Positions 45,776-57,072 of a DNA stretch of 64,000 nucleotides are shown here, one piece after another (positions within the stretch are counted from its first letter, which is position 1; each line of letters starts with the position of its first letter). The notes below the pieces were generated by a model. It made no database searches. It was not told where the DNA came from and saw only the letters and a list, made by a program, of their open reading frames with translations. The stretch is from Chinchilla lanigera (lineage: Eukaryota; Chordata; Mammalia; Rodentia; Chinchillidae), in assembly GCF_000276665.1 (NCBI RefSeq), contig NW_004955402.1:7256417-7320416 (forward strand), written 5' to 3'. The position numbers and the translations under genes were made by a program.

Positions 45776-45797
45776 CAGAGAGAGACAGAGAGACAGA
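45642..45797 (+). repeat. B1-type SINE with (AGAGAC)n tail
   Basis: Sense B1 from ACATGGTGGCACACACCTGC to GTGAGACCCTGTC. Instead of an A tail it ends in about 50 bases of AGAGAC-type repeat. CCACTAGAGTTTG and CTACTAGAGTTCG flank it. The tail probably expanded by slippage after insertion. Confidence 0.88.
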
Positions 45798-46244
45798 AAC
45801 TACTAGAGTTCGGAAATACCATGGTAACATTCAAATTAGTTCTAATCCAGCCAGAAGATGCCAGTGCTAAAAAGAGAAACCTCTGAGCACAATTGGGAGT
45901 GAGGCGGACCTAAAACTCACTCTGTCTCCCACTCTAATATGGATTCAAAATGTGTAGTTAACGCAATCTACTTCCGTGTGGATTTGTTGCCTGACCTCAG
46001 CTGTTGGCCTCAGATTAGTTATCAGTTTTCTGCATGTCCGTTTCTGGATGTTAAATGGGATATGGATAGTCTCTGGGGTCAAACAGGCCCCCACTCGCAG
46101 CCAGGAAAGCGACTTCACATAACCTCCTTAACTTCCCAGTTTCTTCCTCTGTAGACTGAGGAAAGCAGTTCTGTGTGTTTTGAGATCTAAAAAAGGCGAC
46201 CGTGTAAGATGTTTAATGCAGTAGCTGCTCCCGGGGAGCGCACA

Positions 46245-46960
46245 GGGTGATTTGAGGCATTATCCATCCGTTCAACAAATACTTGCCGAGTGCCTCCTGG
46301 GTGCTGAGTTCTGTACTAGGTACTTGGGGTAAATTACTGAACACAGCATGTTGAATTATATATTATGCTAGAAAATAGTAAGTGTTATGGAATTGATTAA
46401 AATAGAGTAGGATAAGAGAGATCAAGGTGCGGGTTGGAGTTTTCAGGAGAGTGGTCAGGATTCTTTGGGAGGTGATAGCTGAGCCAAAACATGAAGTAGC
46501 CGAGAGGGTGAGCCATGGGGTCTTGCGGGGGAAGCGCTCCAGGCGTCAGGGACAGCCACTGCGCAGCCTTTCGGTAGGGAGCGGCACGGACACGCAGGAG
46601 AGAATGGGGGTGCCGGAAGAATCTGTGGAGATACCAGAAGGCGAAGGTGGGGCAGGCCCCGCTCGGAGGGCCTTGTGCGCTGCTGTGAGGAGTTTAATTC
46701 TGCCTTAGAGGGAGCACAGCAGAGCTTTCAACAGGAGAGTGACGGGATCAGCTCGCTTGTTCGGGTGGAACGGGCTCACTGGCCCATCCACGGAGAGCAG
46801 ACTGCCAGGCGGGAGCAGAAGTGAGTCGCCAAGACAGGAGGCTGATGCCGTGGCCCAGCGAGGGGCAGAGGCTCGCTGAGAGACGGCCTGGCGAGCTGGG
46901 GCCAGACCTTCGGGCCTGTTGGTTGTTGCCGAGTTCTTCATCCCGTCAGCGTTCTCCCAG
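46245..46960 (-). repeat. L2 LINE 3' portion
   Basis: Antisense L2 end: TTCAACAAATACTTGCCGAG, GTGCTGAGTTCTGTACTAGG. Further on come AACATGAAGTAGCCGAGAGG, AGCGCTCCAGGCGTCAGGGA and ACAGGAGAGTGACGGGATCA in the order of the L2 consensus. Its unusually high CpG content accounts for part of the GC-rich intronic patch and for open frames here. Confidence 0.65.
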
Positions 46961-47860
46961 CGCTCCCAGGCACCCTCCGCAGCGGGTGCTGAGGCTGTGA
47001 AAAGATCCATGCAGATTCGCTGGCAGGACGACGGTAAAACCACCTGCTTATCCCCATTCGCAAAGCTTCCGTGTCGTGCTTAAGAAATCTTATCCCTCTG
47101 TTAGCGTTTGCTGGCGCTCCGTGAGAACAGCACACTGGAACACGCAGTCGTTGTATGCGATTCGAGCTCAGTTCCAGACTGAACACACCGGAGTGGCTGA
47201 AGCTTTTGCAGCTAGGGGAGTAAACCTAGGGCCTCGGGACAAGCACTGCACCGCCCAGCTGGGTGCCCAGCTCAGGAGTGGCTGAGTCCGAATCAGAAAA
47301 AAGGAGTGAGCGAGCGGACAGCTACGGAAGTGAAAGGCACTTATCAAAGTTAGTGTTCGCTGGGGCTGGGCTGGGGCTGGGCCCTCCGCAGCTCGCGTTG
47401 CAATGCAGTCCCGGTGTGGCGGTGTGGAGTGGCGGGACTGTGCAGTGTTGGCGACCCCCGAGCTCTGCCCGCGTGAGGGCGCTAATGCGCACTTGCTCGG
47501 ACCGGTTAGCTAACTTGAGGCTAAGTTGTTACAAAGCGAGGCAGGCCTCTCACCCATGCGCCCTGCATGTGCCGGCCTGGCCTTCCGCTCTCTACCGCGT
47601 TATGATGCAATATGAGGCACTCCATCAGCCTCCAGCACCGGGGCTAACTCACCTCCCCTCCGCATAAACTACCCAGGCCGAAACGTTTTCTTACAGAGTA
47701 GGAAATGGCCAGAGGCGGTGTTCTTACCTTCTTTATCCCCCCTCTGGAAATGTTATCGCCTTGTTTTTAAGTAATATTTTAATTATTACACATAAGGGAA
47801 AAATACCATAGTTTCTGGATATCAAAAATTCTGTGATTTGCCTTCTGGTGTTAGGAGTCA
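46961..47860. other. GC-rich intronic stretch
   Basis: CpG density is raised until about 47560. An ID remnant with AAACCTAGGGCCTCGGGACA lies at about 47200-47280. The rest is unassigned, including a short GGGGCTGGGCTGGGGCTGGG direct repeat at about 47360. Confidence 0.45.
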
Positions 47861-47943
47861 CTTTTTTTTTGGTACTGGGAATCAAACTCAGGACCTCGTG
47901 CTTGCCAGGCAGACACGGTGCCACTGAGCTATGTCCCCAGCCC
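47860..47943 (-). repeat. ID SINE
   Basis: Reverse ID: GGTACTGGGAATCAAACTCA to CTATGTCCCCAGCCC. TGCCTTCTGGT precedes and follows it. Confidence 0.88.
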
Positions 47944-48039
47944 TGCCTTCTGGTATTTAAGTACCATTAAAAGGTTGTTATGGTGCTTGTTATATGATAG
48001 AAGATTAGAGGAAAATCTAACAAAAAACAGAAAAACCAG

Positions 48040-48145
48040 GGCCGGGGATGTAGCTCAGCGGCACAGTGCCTGCCTGGTAAGCACAAGGTCCTGAGTTTGA
48101 TTCCTGGTACCTGAAAAACTAGATAAATAAATAAACAAAACAGAA
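48040..48145 (+). repeat. ID SINE
   Basis: Sense ID (GGCCGGGGATGTAGCTCAGC, GAGTTTGATTCCTGGTACC) with an AATAAATAAAC-type tail. AACAGAAAAACCAG and AACAGAAAATCCAG flank it. Confidence 0.9.
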
Positions 48146-48154
48146 AATCCAGTG

Positions 48155-48307
48155 TTGCTTACTGGAAATTGAACTCATGGCCAACTGAGCTACATCTCCA
48201 ACCCTCTGTGTTTCTCATTTTGAGGCAGGCTGGGCTTCAGCTTGGAATTCTCCTGCCTCAACCTTCCAGGGTGCTGGGATTACAGGCTTGAGCCACCACA
48301 CCTGGCC
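48155..48307 (-). repeat. B1-ID dimeric SINE
   Basis: ID remnant (ATTGAACTCATGGCCAACTG, GCTACATCTCCAACCC) followed by a reverse B1 ending CCACCACACCTGGCC. Confidence 0.75.
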
Positions 48308-49509
48308 AGACTTACTTCTCTGAGAGGCAGTAGAGTTGTGTTCTAAACGTCAAAGACCAATCCTAAATCCAGGAACATAGTCCTTGCCGTGTGTCGATCT
48401 TGCTGCTATAAACACGCGGCTGTTTGTGGAAAGAGAAGGGGGTGCCTCATAGCTGGTAGCACCAGTTTCATATAATCGGCGGTTTACGCATCAGTTGGAC
48501 TACGGAGTGGATCAAGAAGGGACCAACACGTCATCTCATTCAAGCTCCTCCTTCCACAGACACAGACTCAGGCTCCGCAAGAGTCGATCCGCCCTTGGCT
48601 TCCGATGCTTTACAGTGGAAATATTGTCAGGTTCTTTTTCAAGTCCAGTGAAGTTCAGCGATACCAGGTTCTTCCAGAATGTCATCACCTTCCCTGCCTT
48701 CTCTGTGGGGAGAAGGGGCCCCGTCCTGTCAGAGCGGGCGTGGGATGAGTCAGCCCAGGGGGAGGAAGGGCCACGCACTCACCTCCCAGGGCTCAGAGGT
48801 GAAACCTTAGCTCTGTCACCACAGGGCCTTGGCCCGTACAATCCAAACCTTCTTGCTGACCAGACAGTGAGGTGTAACCGTCCCCGCAGAGATCTCTCGG
48901 CCCCAGAGCCAAGGGGGCTGTTGCAGCAGGCTGACCTTTTCCCCAGCAGCTCCTTGATGAACTGAGGAAGCAAGGACGCCCCAAGCCCTGAGAGGTGACT
49001 CTCACGCAGTGGCTGTCAGCCACTGTGACCTTTGTCCATGTGGAAGGTGGCCGTCTGGGTGTTTTGTAAATGCATGAGGAAGACTGGCTTTCCCACGGTC
49101 CACAGCCAGCCTGAGATTCGATAAGGCATCTCCCGAGGGGGCTGTTAAGGGTCTTGCATAACACAATAGCTAGAAAATAGAAACACTTTCAGTTCCTGCT
49201 TAGAAATGTGGCATGATCTAGGCTGCTTAAATTAACTTCTGAAGTGGAAGTGGATACAAACTGTAAGAAATTTAAATCTCTCTGTTTTATCCCATCACAC
49301 ATGCTGGGGTGTAGGTCAGGCCCCCATAGTATCTGCTTTTAGATCATGGCTGTACATTAGCAAGAGAAAGTTACCGAGAAGGAAAGAAAAACCTGACTAG
49401 TCAGTAGCTATTTAAATCATAGAAAAAATAATAACTAGAAGGGGTGAAATGTGGTCACAGTCTTAATTAAGTTTCAAAAATTGAAAATGAGGTATTTCTT
49501 TGTGGAGGA
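48308..49509. other. Intronic, unassigned
   Basis: No recognised repeat. The 156-codon plus frame at 48495-48965 has overlapping minus frames and no family resemblance that I recognise. Confidence 0.4.
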
Positions 49510-49514
49510 GAAGT

Positions 49515-49625
49515 TAAAACAGGGTCTCCTTATGTATCCCAGGCTGGCCTTGAACTCATGGCAGTCCTCCTGCCTCAGCCTCCTAGTGCTGGGGTTATAG
49601 GTATGTGCCACCACATCTGGCTGAA
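49515..49625 (-). repeat. B1-type SINE
   Basis: Reverse B1: AACAGGGTCTCCTTATGTAT to GTGCCACCACATCTGGCT. Confidence 0.8.
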
Positions 49626-50654
49626 AGTGAGATTTTCTGTTGCCCAGAATATAAGGCCAGGGGATATTTATTGATTATGACATTAGACTTAGTAAATACT
49701 GGCACTAGATGTCAGTAAATGTTGATCTAATTAAATTCATATTTGCATTTCTATAAATAAAAAAACAGTTGGGATTTTGATAAAGATTATGTTGAATCTG
49801 CAGATCAATTTTTAAAAATGTGCCATCTTAATATTGGGTCTTCCAATCCATGAACATGGAATATTTATTTATTTCAAACTTCACATACTTACAGTGTTTT
49901 GTAATTTTTGATGTAGAAGTTATCTGACTTTGTTTGATGCTAGTATAGAATTATCTTAATTATATTTTTGTATTGTCCATTGTTGGTATGTGGAAGTACA
50001 ATTGATTTTTTTTGTTTCGATTTTGTACCCTATAACCTTGATGGATTCATTTATTAATACTGGCAGTTTTTTTGGGTTATAGATTCCTTAGAATTGTTTA
50101 CATATAAGAAATATTATCTGAAACTAAAGGTAGACTTTTTCTTTTGTTCTTTGATGACTGGAACCTCTAGTAAAATACCCAACAGAGGTGGCCAAGGCAG
50201 ACACCTTTGCTGTGTTCTAGTCTTCAGAGGAAGGCATTTTGTTTTTCACCAAGTATGATATTAGCTATATTTTTCATAGATGGTTTTTATTAGGTTGAGG
50301 AAATTCTCTTCTAGTTCCATTTTCTTAAATGCAAAAGCTCTTAATGTGAACCAATGCTGAATTTTATCAAGTGCCTTTTCTGCATCTGTTGAGATGATAA
50401 TATGGTTTCTATTCCTCATCTATTGATATGGTATGTTGTGCTGATTTTCAAATGTTAAATCAACCTCACATTCCTGCTTTTATATGTTGCTGGATTCATC
50501 TTTTCAATATTTTATGAAGGTTTTTTGCATCTGTATTTATAAAGGATATTGGGCTATAGTTTTCTTCAATTATAAAGTGTTTGGCTTTGACATCAGGTAA
50601 TACTGGCCTTATAGGAAAGACTTGAACAGTGTTCTTTTCTCTATTTTTACATTT

Positions 50655-50848
50655 GTTTGTTTTCTGTACTGGGGATTGAACCCAAGTCCTTCACACTGAG
50701 CTACATCTCCAATTCTTTTACTATTTTTTTTTGTTTTGAGACAAGGTTTTACTAAGCTGCCCAGGTGGGACTTGAACTTGTGATCCTCCTGCCTTATTCT
50801 TCCAAAGTGCTGGAATTGCAGGAGTATGTCACCACACTTGGCTTGCTT
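50655..50848 (-). repeat. B1-ID dimeric SINE
   Basis: ID part GTACTGGGGATTGAACCCAA with GAGCTACATCTCCAATTC, followed by a reverse B1 (TTTTGAGACAAGGTTTTACT to GTCACCACACTTGGCT). Confidence 0.8.
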
Positions 50849-51344
50849 TCTTTATTTTTTAAACAACTTGAAAATGACTGGTATTGTTTTTTTGTAAGTA
50901 CTTGCCAAATTTATCAATGAAGCCACTGGGACATGGGCTTTTCATTGTGAGACTGTTTTAAATTACTAATTCATTTTCTTGCTATTGATCTGTTCACACT
51001 TTTAAATTTCTTCTTGAATTAGTTTTGGTAACTTTGAGTTTCTATAGGAGTTTTTCCATTTTCATCTAAGGAGTTTTGTTTGCTGGCATAAAGGAATCTA
51101 CACTGCTTCTTTATCAGCCTCTTAATTTCTGTAGGGCTGGTAGTGATATCTCCTCTTTCATTCATGATTTTAGTAATTTATGTCTTTTTTCTTCATGGTC
51201 AGTCTAGCAAAAGTTTTGTCAGTTTTCTTGGTCTTCTCAATGAACCAGCTTTTGTTTCATATTTTTTTATTTATTGTTCTATGTCATGTTTCATCAATTT
51301 CCTCTCTACTTTTAAGTAGATTTCCCTAATACTTTTATATTTAG

Positions 51345-52470
51345 CTCAGTCCTGCAGTGGTCATGATAAAAAAGCTACAGCATAGGTTGTGTGCATGTGA
51401 GAGAAACATTCATTACTAGTATGTGCTGAAATATGCAAAATATGAAAGACACTACCAATCTGCATGCATCTATTATATTTATACAACAAACATATGCTTG
51501 TTTTCAGTTACACTCTAGAAATCATTAAGCAAAGAAATACAAAAATTTAAAGAATAAAATTTTTCTTTTCAAAAAATGGAAACATGGACATTGCTTCTAA
51601 AAATATAACCAAAATGTCTTGAACATTCATGAATCAGAATCTTCAATAGTTTGCTTTGCAGCTGGGCATGATGGCGCATGCCTGTAATCCCAGCAGTTGG
51701 GAGGCTGAGGCAGGAGGATCATTGTGAGTTCAAGACCATCCTGGGCTACAAAGTGAGCTCAAGTCCATCCTGAACTGCATTAGGGAGACCCTGTCTCAAA
51801 AAGACAAAAAAGAAAAAAAAAATAGCTTTGCAAAACGTTTATAGTAGTCATCATAAGCAACATGGCTTCACTCAAGACATAAATGCTCTTCACAACCCTT
51901 GCAAAGATATTTTAATAAGTGACTCGTTTTGGATGCCTGGAGCCTAACAGATTTTTCATTCTCTGCTTGTGGAGGAAGCCTTCACTCTATAGTCAGAATT
52001 TCCTTCAACTGGTATTTTGAAAATGATGAAGTTTCAGCTGTCAAGTTTGTACAACCCATAGAGATTTCCGAATAAGGGGGTCAGGTTTCTAAACCAGTTT
52101 CACTTTCACATTCAGCTCTACCACGCTCATTGTCAGAGTCAGCAGCATTCCCTGAACTTTTCAACATCTCTTGGCTTATTGAATTGATATATTTTCCCAG
52201 CCATTTTCAACAGTAAATGGAAAAAAACTGTTGAAACAGAGTATCACAACTCTGACTTGGAGTTCGCAGCATCTCACAGACACCATTTACCGTTGAGTAC
52301 TGCATACCCTAAGAAACACGTTATAACTACACACATGGCTTAACCTAGCGCGGTATAGCTGTGAAGCTAGTCATGACCTTGGGCCTACTGCATCTGCTAT
52401 CTGTAACAATAATTAAGAAAAGAATTTGTTTGAATCTCTGAGATCAACCCCAACATCCAAAAGGTTAATC
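51345..52470. other. Unassigned block inside the L1
   Basis: L1 similarity stops near 51345 and resumes after 52650. The block contains one B1 and otherwise unique sequence. On the minus strand 52180-52081 reads about 30 codons including EMLKSSGNAADSDNERGRAE and then a stop, which has the look of an acidic protein C-terminus. It may be a broken retrocopy, but I do not recognise the parent gene and see no clear A tail. Confidence 0.35.
51661..51828 (+). repeat. B1-type SINE
   Basis: Sense B1 from GCTGGGCATGATGGCGCATG to the A-rich end after GACCCTGTCTCAAAAAGA. AATAGTTTGCTTTGCA and AATAGCTTTGCA flank it. Confidence 0.92.
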
Positions 52471-52497
52471 TTTTTTCTATCTTTTTTATTATTATTA

Positions 52498-52652
52498 CTG
52501 TTTGTTTGTTTGTTTGTTTGAGACAGGGTCTCACTGTATAGTCCAGGCTGGCCTTGAACTCACTATAGGCTAGCCTTGAATTCACAATGACCCTCCTGCC
52601 TCAGCCTCCTGAGTCCTGGGATTATAGGGGTGCACCACTATGCTCGGCTATT
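52498..52652 (-). repeat. B1-type SINE
   Basis: A (GTTT)n tail, then TTTGAGACAGGGTCTCACTG to GTGCACCACTATGCTCGGC. Confidence 0.88.
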
Positions 52653-53394
52653 TTTTCTGTCTTCTTATGGCAGAATCTTAAATTACTAAGTTGAGATCTT
52701 TCTTTGTTAATACAGACACTTAGACTATGAACTTACCTGTAAGCACTGCTTTACCTGTATCCTATAAATCTCAATATGTTGTGTTCTTGTTTTCACATAA
52801 AAATGTTTTCTAACTTCTCATAATTTAGTTTTTGACCAATAGCATATTTAGAAATATATTGTTAATTTCCTGATATTTGAAGATTTTTCCAAATTTCTTT
52901 CTGTTGTAGGTTCTTGTTTAATTCTTCTGTTGCCAGGGAATATATTATCTATGATTTCAGTCCTGTTCAGTTGATGGAGAGTGTTTTATGGAGTCACATA
53001 CACGTTCTCCTTGAGAGTGTTGAGAGGTCTGGGTCCTCTGATGTTGCTGGGTGAAGTATTCCAGAAAGGTCTGTTAGGTCAAGGTGACTGGTAGTGTTAT
53101 TCAAGTATTCTACATCCTTGCTGGCTTTTTGTCTAGTTGCCCTATCACGTATTGAGAGTGGCATACTGAAGTCTCTATTATTTTTTGGCTTTCTTTTTCC
53201 AATTCTGTCATGGCTTTATGTACTTTGGGGTTCTGTGTATGCTTGTACATTTTTAATTGTTATGTTTTTTCTAAGGAACTGACCCTTTTGTCATTATGAA
53301 ATGTCCCTAATTCTCTATTACTTCCTGATTTGAACTGTATTTGGCTTGGTGTAACTATAGCTGCACCAGTTCCTATGACTACTGTTTGCATAAT

Positions 53395-53757
53395 TGTCTC
53401 GGTTACTTTTCTCTCGCTGCTGGGACAAAATACCTGACACCCAAAATTAAGGAAGGAAAGGTTTATTTCGCTTACAGTTTATGCAGGTTTCAGTTCATAC
53501 TTGGCAGATTACAAGGCAGACTGGCACATGGCAGAGAGCTGCAGCTCATGTCCGCAGAACACAGCAAAAGCAGCAAGCATATACCAGGGCAGAATGGGGG
53601 AGGAATGGCCTTAAAGCACTCTTTTCCTTTCCCTTACATATGCAAACTATCCACCCCAGGGCAGGTGTAGCTCTCAAACCCATAATAATCAAACTCTAAC
53701 AGCCTGCCCCATGACCGCAGGAGGCTTTGGGCATACACCCAGATATAAACCATAACA
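53395..53757 (-). mobile_element. Solo LTR of the young ERVL-MaLR family
   Basis: Homologous to the LTRs at 23051 and 24872, with a perfect five-base target duplication ATAAT at 53390-53394 and 53758-53762. TG...CA ends on the minus strand. It sits in old L1 sequence within MYOM1 intron 2. Clearly more diverged from the 23-25 kb pair than they are from each other. Confidence 0.93.
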
Positions 53758-53971
53758 ATAATCTTTTTCATCCTTCTACTTTCACATATGTGTATCTCAG
53801 AAGCTAGAATGTGCCTTTTGTGGCAGCATGTAATTGGAATAGCTGGATTTTTTTTCCTTACAATCTGACAATCTCTGCTTGTTCCTTGGAGTTTTCATTT
53901 CATTCACATTTAGTAAAATTACTGATATGTTGGATCTATGTCTGCCACTTGTTTTTTTTAAACATATACCT

Positions 53972-54120
53972 TGGCTGGGTGTGGTGGTTCATTCCTGTAA
54001 TCCCAGCACTTGGGAGGCTGAGGCAGGAAGATTGCCGTGAGTTCAAGGCCAGCCTGGACTATATAGTGAGCCCAAGGCCAACCTCAACTACATAGCAAGA
54101 CCCTATTTCAAAAAAAAGTA
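53972..54120 (+). repeat. B1-type SINE
   Basis: Sense B1 (GGCTGGGTGTGGTGGTTCAT to AGCAAGACCCTATTTCAAAA) inside the L1. Confidence 0.88.
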
Positions 54121-54194
54121 TATTTCATATCTTTTTTTTCCTTTACAGTCCTATTTCGTGAAAATAGATTGTTTAGTGTATCATTTCATTTTTT

Positions 54195-54286
54195 AAAATT
54201 TTAAAATTTTTTTTTGTACTGGGGATCGAACTCATGACCTTGCGCTTGCTAGGCAAGCATTTGTGCCACTGAGCTATATCCCCCGC
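54195..54286 (-). repeat. ID SINE
   Basis: Reverse ID: TTTTTTGTACTGGGGATCGA to CTGAGCTATATCCCC. TAGTGTATCATTT occurs on both sides. Confidence 0.88.
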
Positions 54287-54560
54287 TAGTGTATCATTTT
54301 AATGCCTTTGGTTTTTGGCTATATTCTTTATTTTTGTAGCAGTTGCTTTAGAAATTACAATGTACACATTAACTTATCACCACCTACTTCATAGGTGCAC
54401 TAACTTGATACTAGAAAGATAGAGAAACTTCGCTATAATGTAGCTCCACTTCCTGCCCCTCCTTTGTGCTGTTACCCTATTTTACAGCTGTGCATTCATA
54501 AGCCCAACAGTGCAGTGTCGCAAGTATTTTGTGCAGTCTCACATCTTTTGTTCCAAACAA

Positions 54561-55425
54561 GGCGGCCCCTTCTGGCAGTGAGAGCTCCGGAGACAGCGCA
54601 GACTCCGCCGGCTCACACAGGAAGCCTGCTTGCTTTTTGTGAATAACCGTTTCTGAGTGTACTGTGTGCCTTCGATTGATTTTCAGATCCCTGACTGAGT
54701 TTTGGACAAAGTGTCTCATTTTCTCTTTGCTTTCTGAAGAGAGGAACTACTGAGCTACTCCTCCCATCATACTGCGAATCCGGCCTCCCGCTAGGAATTC
54801 GAAATAGCTCCTCAGCTGATTCTGATGTGAAACCGGGGCTGAGGCCCACTGAGCTGGGGTGATTCCAGGGATTCTGCCTCAGTGAATATTCCGCCGCAGT
54901 GTCGGGCGCTGGGCCTGGTGCTGAGGGCCTGGAGCGGCGCGGGTGTCGGGGAACCGGCTGAGAAGCCAGCAGGGTGGCATCGTGGGGAGGGAGCAGGGAC
55001 GGAGGTGCTGGTGCAGGGAGCAGGTTAGCAAAGGCGCTGGCGCACCGTGTCTCTCTGAAGTGTGGGCTCGGCTGTCAGAATGTCAGAATGTCGCCAGAAT
55101 GTAACATCATCATGCAGCAGATCCGTACATAAGTGTAAGAATGAATTCATTTACTCATTAGGGGAAGCTGGGACAATTTCCCAAACTTCTGTGACGCTGA
55201 GCATTACTTCATGGAACTGGATTTTCATTCCTATGGCATCCATCGAGTTTTTAGATCTGCATCGTGATGATTTCATAACCTCAGTGTGTAATTCGGAAAT
55301 GGCAAATCAACATCGGAGTCACTATGGGCAAAGTGACGTGGGACTGTGGGCTCCGGAGGAGGGTCCGCAGAGACGGGCCCTGGGCACGTGAGAGGAGGGA
55401 CTAGCTTCATTTCTCCTCAACTGAA
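54561..55425. other. Intronic, unassigned
   Basis: GC-richer between 54860 and 55050. A Charlie-like stretch (AGCTCCTCAGCTGATTCTGA) near 54805 is too short to call. Confidence 0.4.
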
Positions 55426-55429
55426 CTTC

Positions 55430-55740
55430 ATCTTTTTATTTTAAAGAGAATTAAACAAAATAACAACAACATAGACAAAAGCAAAACACGAAAACAATAA
55501 AAATGATACAGGGTTTCAAAACAAAATGATAGGAATTAACAGTGGTTAAATGACATATTTTTATCTTCAACAAAGTTGCACAGATTACCAGATGTAAGAA
55601 TGCAAGATTGATCAAACCATTAAAAAGGATAAAAAGTAATTTTGAAAACCCTTAGAAACAATACAGAGCTTCACTAAACACGATGGTAGGAATGATTGTT
55701 ATATTGCATATTGCTGTCTTCAAGTTAGTTTGATCTCGAT
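55430..55740 (-). repeat. L1 3' UTR
   Basis: Antisense L1 tail: TTTTTATTTTAAAGAGAATT, CAAAACAAAATGATAGGAAT, AGATTACCAGATGTAAGAAT, GCAAGATTGATCAAACCATT. Partly duplicated at its far end, like the copy at 35002. Confidence 0.8.
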
Positions 55741-55837
55741 CCTTTTTTTTCCCCAATTTAATGTTTCATGAATTGACACTATACAGTGGTACATACATAG
55801 AACTTAAAAATATATAGGCGGCACACCTGCAGTATGT

Positions 55838-56003
55838 CTTTTTGTTTGTTTGTTTTGTTTTTGAGACAGAGTCTCACTGTGTAGTTCAGGCTATTCTTGA
55901 ACTCACTATGTTGCCCAGGCTAGCCTCGAACTCAGAGTGATCCTCCTGCCTCACCCTCCCAAGTGCTGAGATTACAGGCATGCACCACCATGCCTGTCTG
56001 CTT
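55838..56003 (-). repeat. B1-type SINE
   Basis: Reverse B1 with the internal duplication (GTTCAGGCTATTCTTGAACT, CCAGGCTAGCCTCGAACTCA) ending CCACCATGCCTGTC. Confidence 0.9.
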
Positions 56004-56562
56004 TCTTAATAATAAATAAATAAATATCCTTGAAATCTTTGCTGGCTCTGGGATTCTATTAGTTGTTTTGTTGTTGCTTTTCCTGATGGATCATCGTGAA
56101 GTTTGCCTTTGAGTTAGATGCAGGTGTAAGCTTGTTTCTCAATTGCTGGACTATTTCTAGAGATTGTTTCCTGGATCTTGGCTGCATTCCTTCTCCGTGG
56201 CATTGCTGATCCCAGGTGTGATAACATCATGCCTATCAGAATGTGTATTTAAAATCTGCAAACTGTAGACATATTAACAGAGAACATATCACAATTAGTA
56301 GCAGGGTACAAAAAGATATACCTAGACACAGTGGCAGAGACAGGTAGATACATGGGGACACACACAAATCGGTCCTTCCCTACTGCCTAATTTCATGGTT
56401 TACTTCTGTTGAAATTCAGAAAATTTCAAGATCTAAGCTGAGCACATCAAGAATACTAGCTCTAATAGGTAAAAGGCTTATTCTACAGACCCATTCTTAT
56501 CAATTTTAATAGCTACTCAGAAACTGAGGGAAGTGTTTTTTCAAAATTAAATGCAATTGTCT

Positions 56563-56676
56563 GGGGCTGGGGATTTAGCTCAGCGGCAAAAGCGCCTGCC
56601 TGGCAAGCGCAAGGTCGTGAGTTCGGTTCCCGGTACTGGAGAAAAACCAAAAAAGAATAAAAAAATAAAAATAAAT
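56563..56676 (+). repeat. ID SINE
   Basis: Young sense ID. Target duplication AAATGCAATTGTCT on both sides. Confidence 0.95.
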
Positions 56677-56689
56677 GCAATTGTCTAAA

Positions 56690-57072
56690 TATCATATTGT
56701 CTCCCTAGTGTAAGAATCTGAAAAGGTAAATAAGACCCAAAATCTACCATAGATATTGTGAAAGGGAAAGAAATTGCTCAAAAGGAAAGAACAACTGGGA
56801 TGGGTGAAAAGAGAAAAGAAGGAAGGGGAAAGAAAAATATATATATACACAAAAGATAGATAAGATAGTTATACTACTGACTTCTTTTAGTTCATTAAAA
56901 AAAGTTTGTGCATATATTGTTTGATCAATTATGCATGCCTAGATCTTGTAAGCTGAGCAACTACTTTGAAGATAATAATACACAATATATTAATTATTGT
57001 TAATCTCCTGTTATCTTGCTTTGACATTCTGTATTATTGGTTTTTTTCTCTTTAAAATAAAAAATAATTAAA
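56690..57072 (+). repeat. L1 3' UTR
   Basis: Sense copy: ATATTGTCTCCCTAGTGTAA, AAAGAACAACTGGGATGGGT, TGTTTGATCAATTATGCATG, ending CTCTTTAAAATAAAAAATAA. Confidence 0.85.

Larger units (their letters stand above)
49760..54560 (-). repeat. Old L1 ORF2, antisense, broken by later insertions
   Basis: Antisense L1M ORF2 reads from AATATTGGGTCTTCCAATCC through GCCTTTTCTGCATCTGTTGA, TGATATGGTATGTTGTGCTG and GTTTTGTCAGTTTTCTTGGT, then on beyond 52660 and 53760. It is non-functional. It is interrupted by SINEs at 50660, 51661, 52502, 53972 and 54195, an unassigned block at 51345-52470 and a solo LTR at 53395. It is a stack of insertions of known relative age. Confidence 0.75.

Noticed and set aside
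48495..48965. Possible extra MYOM1 exon
   Set aside because: No acceptor-donor pair with matching phase, and the MYOM1 protein is accounted for by exons 2, 3 and 4 joined in frame.
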